Shown: positions 59,806-64,000 of the stretch, in pieces
How positions within the stretch are numbered: the stretch's first letter is position 1
Layout of the letters: every line of letters begins with the position of its first letter
NCBI RefSeq assembly: GCF_042854845.1
Contig: NZ_AP031498.1
Coordinates: forward strand, 930,001 to 994,000
Origin: Maricurvus nonylphenolicus
GTDB lineage: Bacteria > Pseudomonadota > Gammaproteobacteria > Pseudomonadales > Cellvibrionaceae
DNA length: 64,000 bases
Reading direction: 5' to 3'
The notes under the pieces: model-generated
Seen by the model: the letters and a program-made list of their open reading frames with translations, nothing else
What the model was told of the DNA's origin: nothing
Database searches by the model: none
Position numbers and translations under genes: made by a program

Positions 59806-60657
59806 TTGAACCGATCACTTCTCTCCGTCATTTGGATGTCCGGTTGCTGGGCATCCTTTTGTCTTATGGCTGTTGCGATACGTGAACTCGACGGCCGCAT
59901 ACCTGTCGCCCAGGCTTTGCTGTTTCGCAGTATTATAGGTCTGGCCTTTGTTGGCTGTATCATTCAGCTTGCTGGCAAAACCTACCTGTTTAAAACCTCA
60001 AAACCTGTTCTGCACAGTGTTCGCAATCTGTTTCACTTTGCCGGTCAGTATGGCTGGTTTTTGGGTATAGGCCTGTTACCGTTGGCCGAAGTATTTGCCT
60101 TGGAGTTTACCGTCCCTATCTGGACGATACTTATTGCCGCTTTGTTTCTGGGCGAGGCCATCACCTGGCGTAAAGTCGCTGCGGTGTTGTTGGGTTTGCT
60201 GGGCGTAGCGGTGATCGTTCGCCCCGGTATCGAGATTATCGATACGGCGGCACTGATCGTTTTGGCGTCCGCCATGTGTTATGCCATTTCCCATTCCTGC
60301 ACCAAAGTGATGGCGTTAACTGAAAAGCCGCTGACGATTTTGTTTTATATGTGTTTGGTGCAGCTGCCAGTCGGGCTGGTGTTGTCGTTAGCGGTATGGG
60401 TGTGGCCGGTGGGTATCGAGTGGTTATGGATAGTGGTGATTGGTTTGACGGCCCTGTCAGCCCACTTTTGCCTGACCAAAGCCATGCAGCATGCCGAGGT
60501 GGGCATTGTAGTAACGCTGGATTTTATACGCCTGCCAATGATTGGTTTGGTTGGGGTGTTGTTGTATCAAGAGCAATTGGAAATCACACTGCTGTTGGGT
60601 GGTGGATTAATGCTGTTGGGCAATATGCTGAATATAAAAACAGACAAGGCAGGGTAA
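59806..60657 (+). CDS. EamA/DMT family transporter
   Basis: 283-residue inner-membrane protein with ten predicted helices in two EamA repeats (first AQALLFRSIIGLAFV and second LTALSAHFCLTKAMQHA). Members export amino acids, nucleotides or other metabolites. The start is a TTG 15 nt after TAAGGA; an ATG at 59836 is a possible alternative with a weaker site and would shorten the first helix. It follows the cytochrome b561 gene by 18 bp and is convergent with the CrtI-like gene. Substrate unknown. Confidence 0.85.
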   Translation: MNRSLLSVIWMSGCWASFCLMAVAIRELDGRIPVAQALLFRSIIGLAFVGCIIQLAGKTYLFKTSKPVLHSVRNLFHFAGQYGWFLGIGLLPLAEVFALEFTVPIWTILIAALFLGEAITWRKVAAVLLGLLGVAVIVRPGIEIIDTAALIVLASAMCYAISHSCTKVMALTEKPLTILFYMCLVQLPVGLVLSLAVWVWPVGIEWLWIVVIGLTALSAHFCLTKAMQHAEVGIVVTLDFIRLPMIGLVGVLLYQEQLEITLLLGGGLMLLGNMLNIKTDKAG

Positions 60658-60680
60658 ACCTGTATCGATTTCCCCTGCCT
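60647..60680. terminator. weak hairpin between convergent exporter and CrtI-like genes
   Basis: AGGCAGGG (60647-60654) and CCCTGCCT (60673-60680) can pair over an 18-nt loop across the exporter stop codon, followed by a poor T tract (CTTGCTT). Possible but not convincing. Confidence 0.3.
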
Positions 60681-60704
60681 CTTGCTTATCAGATGATGGG
60701 CTTA

Positions 60705-62399
60705 TCAGGCGATGGCCTGCGCGCCTGTCTCTTCTGTGGTGTTGTTGGTGTTGGATTGTGGCTTATAGTTTTTTAACAAGCCAATCACATCCTTGCTTTT
60801 ACGTAGGCCTTGCATGCAGCAGGTAGTCATCATACCTGCCATCAAGGCGCCACCTACACCGGCCGTCATCACATCGGCGCCAGTCATATAGTAATTTTTA
60901 ACTGGCGTCTGCGGGTGCAGGAAGGGTTTGTTAAAGCGGTCGACAAAATGATCCAAACCGTAAATCTCACCCTGCTCGTTGAGCTGGTAGAACTCTGTGG
61001 ATAGTGGCGTCGACAGTTCGTAATAATCCAGCGCATCTTTTAACTGCGGTAAACGATCAAATAGTTCACCTAGCAGTTTCTGTGAAATTTGTTCCTTAAA
61101 GGCTTCATAGGCTTCACCGCGTTGTTGCCAAGTGGTGCCTTGCCACTGCTCGAACCATTTCATATCCGTGACTGTGACTATCTCGACAGTGGATTTGTTC
61201 GGGAAACGTTCATCCCATTTGGGGTCCTTGGTGGACGGGAAGGACATATACAATAGTGGGAACTCGGCGTCCTGATCGGTTGGGTTTTTCTGTTTGTAGG
61301 CTTCAAGGTTGCCTTCATGATCGCCGTTGGGGTAAATCCACAGATTGGTATCAGATAAGCCCAGGGTTTTAGCATCGCCTTTAAAGCCGGCATACAAACA
61401 GAAGTGAGCACTGGAGCGCTGTACCTGTTTACTCCATTGCTGGGTGCCCAGCCGCTGTTGCGTTGGCTCTGGCAGCAGCCGGGTCATGCTATTCATAAAA
61501 CCGGCGTTACTGACCACCTTGTCCGCTAAAATTTTATCGCCATTGGCCATCTCAACACCGTAGGCAGTATTGTCTTTAATCAGTACTTTATTAACTTCGG
61601 CATAGGTAAAGACTTCGCCACCGCTTTTTTGAATAGTAGGGATAATGCTGCGCGCCATGGCCGCTGCTCCACCTACCGGGTAGGCGCCACCACCGAGGTA
61701 GTGTTTGGCAATTAAGGCGTGCATTAAAAAGGCGGCATCTTTTGGCGTTTGACCGTAGTCACCCCACTGGCCTGTTAACACAGAAATCAATTCCTGGTTA
61801 TCGGTAAGCTCTTCCAGTACTTCGCGTGCGGTTTTGAAAAAGGTTTTCGGCAGCAGCCAGGGGCGTATCCAGTTGTTGTATATGCGCCCCATCCAGCGCG
61901 GCATGGCCTGGGCGGCAAAAAACTTGGGCGTCAGTTGGCTGGTTTTTGAAATCAGCGCGACATAGCGCTCGATGGCGGCTTTTTCATCCGGGAAGTGTTC
62001 ACTGAGTACGCGGATAAAGTTTTCCCGCCCAGCGGTCAGATCATAGTGCTTGTCACCGAGAATAATGCGGTCATAAACCGGGCTCATGGCCGCCCATTCC
62101 AGCCGCCCTTCACTGATCACATCAAACACCCGGCGCAGAGTAGATTGGGGGCGGTGCACTTCACCGATATAGTGAACACCTACGTCCCACTCATAACCTT
62201 CACGCTCATAGGCGTGGGTAAAACCACCGGCGGTATAGTGTTGCTCCAGTACACAGACCTTTTGCCCCAGCAGCGATAAAAACGCCGCATTAGCCAGGCC
62301 GCCAATGCCCGAGCCAATGACGATGGCATCGTAATGGTCTGCGGCACGTCCACTGCGGTAACGGCGCCCGGTACGGACTTTCTCGGCTTTCTTCGCCAT
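60705..62399 (-). CDS. CrtI/retinol-saturase-like NAD(P)/FAD oxidoreductase
   Basis: 564-residue FAD enzyme of the phytoene desaturase/all-trans-retinol saturase group. IVIGSGIGGLANAAFLSLLG is the FAD Rossmann motif, followed by VLEQHYTAGGFTHAYEREGYEWDVGVHYIG, the typical CrtI continuation (landmark LEQHYTAGGFTHAYE), and a late YMTGADVMTAGVGGALMAGM FAD-closing block. The start at 62399 (MAKKAEKV) follows GAGAGAGGA at a good distance; a GTG at 62420 adds seven residues that include that site. No carotenoid genes are adjacent, so the natural substrate may be another polyisoprenoid or a fatty acid. Its promoter region carries twin PadR-type operators and a divergent padR gene. Confidence 0.85.
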   Translation of the reverse strand: MAKKAEKVRTGRRYRSGRAADHYDAIVIGSGIGGLANAAFLSLLGQKVCVLEQHYTAGGFTHAYEREGYEWDVGVHYIGEVHRPQSTLRRVFDVISEGRLEWAAMSPVYDRIILGDKHYDLTAGRENFIRVLSEHFPDEKAAIERYVALISKTSQLTPKFFAAQAMPRWMGRIYNNWIRPWLLPKTFFKTAREVLEELTDNQELISVLTGQWGDYGQTPKDAAFLMHALIAKHYLGGGAYPVGGAAAMARSIIPTIQKSGGEVFTYAEVNKVLIKDNTAYGVEMANGDKILADKVVSNAGFMNSMTRLLPEPTQQRLGTQQWSKQVQRSSAHFCLYAGFKGDAKTLGLSDTNLWIYPNGDHEGNLEAYKQKNPTDQDAEFPLLYMSFPSTKDPKWDERFPNKSTVEIVTVTDMKWFEQWQGTTWQQRGEAYEAFKEQISQKLLGELFDRLPQLKDALDYYELSTPLSTEFYQLNEQGEIYGLDHFVDRFNKPFLHPQTPVKNYYMTGADVMTAGVGGALMAGMMTTCCMQGLRKSKDVIGLLKNYKPQSNTNNTTEETGAQAIA

Positions 62400-62461
62400 A
62401 TCACTATCCTCTCTCTGCACGGGGTAGGTGTTTCTTACGTTGTTTTTCTATTTTTGGTTTT

Positions 62462-62479
62462 TATGCAATAAATTGCATA
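62462..62479. promoter_or_regulatory. PadR-type operator 1
   Basis: TATGCAA-TAAA-TTGCATA is a perfect 7-4-7 inverted repeat in the divergent region, 63 bp upstream of the CrtI-like start and sharing its half-site with operator 2. Confidence 0.7.
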
Positions 62480-62510
62480 TGTATGCTTAGGGTAGCCTGT
62501 GTTTTTGATT

Positions 62511-62528
62511 TATGCAACTAGTTGCATA
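62511..62528. promoter_or_regulatory. PadR-type operator 2
   Basis: TATGCAACTAGTTGCATA is a perfect 18-bp palindrome. Centres of the two operators are 49 bp apart. The ATG inside it (62512) would lie in the operator itself, which argues for the downstream PadR start. Confidence 0.75.
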
Positions 62529-62589
62529 TTGTGGTGTAGGGCAAGGTATAATGCGACTCCCAAGTCATGGTTATAGAGGGTTTTCGCCT

Positions 62590-63138
62590 GTGTCATTAAA
62601 GCACGCCGTGTTGGTGTTACTGGAAGCTGAGCCTGCCAGCGGTTACGACCTGCTGAAACGCTTTAATGAGCGTATGGGCTACTTTTGGAATGCCAGCCAT
62701 CAGCAGATCTATAAGCAGTTAAAAACCATGCATGAGGCTGGTGACATTGACTGCCAAGAAGAGGTGCAAGCGGGCAGGCCCGATCGCAAGGTGTACTCCA
62801 TTACCCCGCAAGGCCATGGTGAGCTCCTGACGTGGTTGGCCAAGCCGGTCAAACCCAACAAAATCAATGACTCATTGTTGGTAAAGATGTATGCCGGCCA
62901 CCTGCGCGACAGCGATGTGATACTGGAAGAGGTGCGCGATCACCGTCAGATTCATGAAACCATGTTGCAAACCTTCCAGGCCATGGAGGCGGAATACCAG
63001 GCCCTGGTACCGGAAGAGCAGTTGCCGTTTAAGTTGCCCTACCTGACACTGCGTCGTGGTATTCTTGGCGAGCAATCCTGGTTGGCCTGGGCAGATGAAG
63101 TCGAACAGGCGTTGGCAGGTGTGGCGGAGCAGGTGTAA
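62590..63138 (+). CDS. PadR family transcriptional regulator
   Basis: 182-residue regulator with an N-terminal winged helix (HAVLVLLEAEPASGYDLLKRF, KQLKTMHEAGDIDCQEE, RPDRKVYSITPQG) and a C-terminal dimerisation region of the VirR-type PadR subfamily. GTG at 62590 is preferred: it follows AGAGGG by 9 nt and starts MSLKHAVLVLL, the usual PadR beginning; the ATG at 62512 lies in the operator palindrome. It is divergent from the CrtI-like gene with two shared dyads. Repression of the CrtI-like gene and itself is likely. Its stop overlaps the next gene by 1 nt (TAATG). Confidence 0.9.
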   Translation: MSLKHAVLVLLEAEPASGYDLLKRFNERMGYFWNASHQQIYKQLKTMHEAGDIDCQEEVQAGRPDRKVYSITPQGHGELLTWLAKPVKPNKINDSLLVKMYAGHLRDSDVILEEVRDHRQIHETMLQTFQAMEAEYQALVPEEQLPFKLPYLTLRRGILGEQSWLAWADEVEQALAGVAEQV

Positions 63139-63521
63139 TGAGTAAACCAAAAAGTAAAACCGAAAAGAAAATCGACAGTAATATTTGCCGAGCCCTTAAC
63201 AATGTCTGCGAGCAAACCCTGGATGATACGCCGGGCTTCCAATGGTTAACCCATCAGGCCAACTACACCAACTTTCCCGCCAGCTTGTTAGTGACCTGTG
63301 TATTTGATACCGAAGCCAGCCTCTCGGCGGTGGATAAAAACAAACTGCAGGCACGGATACAGTCGGCGCTATTAAAGATCGGCGTGAAGTTTAAAACTGT
63401 TGGCAAGCAGGTGGTGCTGGATTCCGAAGAAGCCTGCGAGCGTGACAATAACGGCAGCTGGGATGATCGACTGTCGTTTCGTAAGGAACTGGCCGTCCCC
63501 AGAAACCGTCCTACCCACTAG
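63138..63521 (+). CDS. conserved small protein, often mislabelled Fis-family
   Basis: 127-residue protein translated from an ATG overlapping the PadR stop by one base. The blocks NVCEQTLDDTPGFQWLTHQANYTNFP and DSEEACERDNNGSWDDRLSF (landmarks DDTPGFQWLTHQANY and EEACERDNNG) match a gammaproteobacterial family commonly annotated as Fis-family regulator without a Fis helix-turn-helix. A basic N-terminus (KPKSKTEKK) suggests nucleic-acid contact. No domain of known function is seen. It is coupled to the PadR gene, so the two probably share expression. Confidence 0.75.
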   Translation: MSKPKSKTEKKIDSNICRALNNVCEQTLDDTPGFQWLTHQANYTNFPASLLVTCVFDTEASLSAVDKNKLQARIQSALLKIGVKFKTVGKQVVLDSEEACERDNNGSWDDRLSFRKELAVPRNRPTH

Positions 63522-63564
63522 GGTTAACCCTATCAACTTGTCACTTTAGTCCGTATTGACTTTG

Positions 63565-63578
63565 GTTAGACGTCTAAC
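63565..63578. promoter_or_regulatory. palindromic operator before the last MarR gene
   Basis: GTTAGAC-GTCTAAC is a perfect 14-bp palindrome. It lies between a TTGACT -35 candidate (63556-63561) and a TATTCT -10 candidate (63580-63585), a layout typical of autoregulated MarR genes. Confidence 0.6.
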
Positions 63579-63593
63579 TTATTCTTATTGAAC

Positions 63594-64000
63594 ATGGTTG
63601 ATTTAGAAGGTGCATTGATTGTGGCTCGCGTAACAGACTCGCTTCCCGAAGAAAGAAAGGTTATTGGCCGCTTGTCTCGCGCACGTGATTTAACCCAGGG
63701 TTTTCTAATCGAGGCCCTGGCCGCCCGTGGCCTTGGTGAGCTGGTACCTAGCCATGGTGAAATCTTAATGGCCCTGTATATGAACCCGGCGATGACCATG
63801 CAGGATATTGCCAAGTATGTCGCCCGCACCAAACCCACGGTAACGGTACTGGTCGATAAGCTGCTGGCGTTGGGATATGTTTCAAAAAAACGTTCGCCGG
63901 ACGATGGACGTATTTTTCAGGTCTCGCTAACGGCCAAGGGCAAGCGTTTGTTGATGGAATTGGGAGAGATCTCCGAAGCCATACACAGCAAAATTGACAA
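63594..64000 (+). CDS. MarR family regulator, truncated by the window end
   Basis: Partial gene: 135 codons are present, with no stop before position 64000. The winged helix is visible: TMQDIAKYVARTKPTVTVLVDKL (landmark DIAKYVARTKPTVTVLVDK), then YVSKKRSPDDGRIFQVSLT, the MarR wing. The start at 63594 is the first ATG after a promoter-like stretch with a palindromic operator; no strong ribosome site is seen. It lies 72 bp after the small conserved gene. The end of the gene and any cotranscribed partner fall outside the window. Confidence 0.85.
   Translation, partial: MVDLEGALIVARVTDSLPEERKVIGRLSRARDLTQGFLIEALAARGLGELVPSHGEILMALYMNPAMTMQDIAKYVARTKPTVTVLVDKLLALGYVSKKRSPDDGRIFQVSLTAKGKRLLMELGEISEAIHSKID

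Noticed and set aside
62512..62589. ATG at 62512 as PadR start
   Set aside because: It lies within a perfect 18-bp palindrome, no ribosome site precedes it, and the added 26 residues do not resemble PadR proteins. GTG at 62590 follows AGAGGG.

Overview
The window reads as a contiguous piece of a gammaproteobacterial chromosome, base composition near 50% GC and coding density high on both strands. Exodeoxyribonuclease I, YchJ, a YbaK-type deacylase, a DUF3549 protein, NhaA, AzoR with cytochrome b561, and an EmrAB/MarR efflux set point to Gammaproteobacteria. The many acyl-CoA, terpenoid-like and molybdenum-hydroxylase genes suggest a marine, lipid- or hydrocarbon-using lineage of the Cellvibrionales/Spongiibacteraceae sort (inference). 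No rRNA, tRNA, transposase, phage gene or CRISPR array was recognised.

Region 1 (1-14.7 kb) is catabolic. It holds a thiolase-like/crotonase fusion and an acyl-CoA synthetase, followed by a TetR regulator facing a membrane-anchored homologue of linalool dehydratase/isomerase. A perfect CGGACAC-T-GTGTCCG operator lies between those two. After the LDI homologue come a 42-residue membrane peptide too short for usual gene calling and a PrpF-family isomerase. Next are an isoquinoline-oxidoreductase-like molybdenum hydroxylase pair, an AraC regulator and a Baeyer-Villiger-type flavin monooxygenase with two direct repeats 21 bp apart in its promoter.

Region 2 (14.8-33.4 kb) is the most unusual part: eleven minus-strand genes packed as one likely operon. 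The order of transcription is a subtilase without signal peptide, two divergent and two closer members of a large paralogous beta-repeat family, a papain-like cysteine peptidase, a third close member of that family, an unrecognised 390-residue protein, two helical lipoproteins and a short helical protein. The five large proteins share a signature Y-x-D-x6-[FY]-Y. I recognise no described system with this composition, and it is my candidate for an undescribed one.

Region 3 (33.7-49.9 kb) is mostly housekeeping: SulP transporter, YbaK bracketed by two copies of a 27-bp palindrome, PhoX phosphatase, exonuclease I, DUF2971, aspartate carbamoyltransferase, an EF-hand protein, a SYLF lipid-binding protein, a REC-GGDEF-REC cyclase, DUF3549, a kynureninase-like PLP enzyme, YchJ, a PlsC-like acyltransferase and a secreted glycine-rich protein.

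Region 4 (49.9-64 kb) carries NhaA, a MarR-EmrA-EmrB efflux operon, a DECR2-like reductase, a SelD-associated-type FAD oxidoreductase with LysR, AzoR with cytochrome b561, an EamA exporter, a CrtI-like oxidoreductase divergent from a PadR regulator across two palindromic operators, a conserved small protein and a MarR gene cut by the window end. All database-dependent assignments are family recognition by eye; no search was run.
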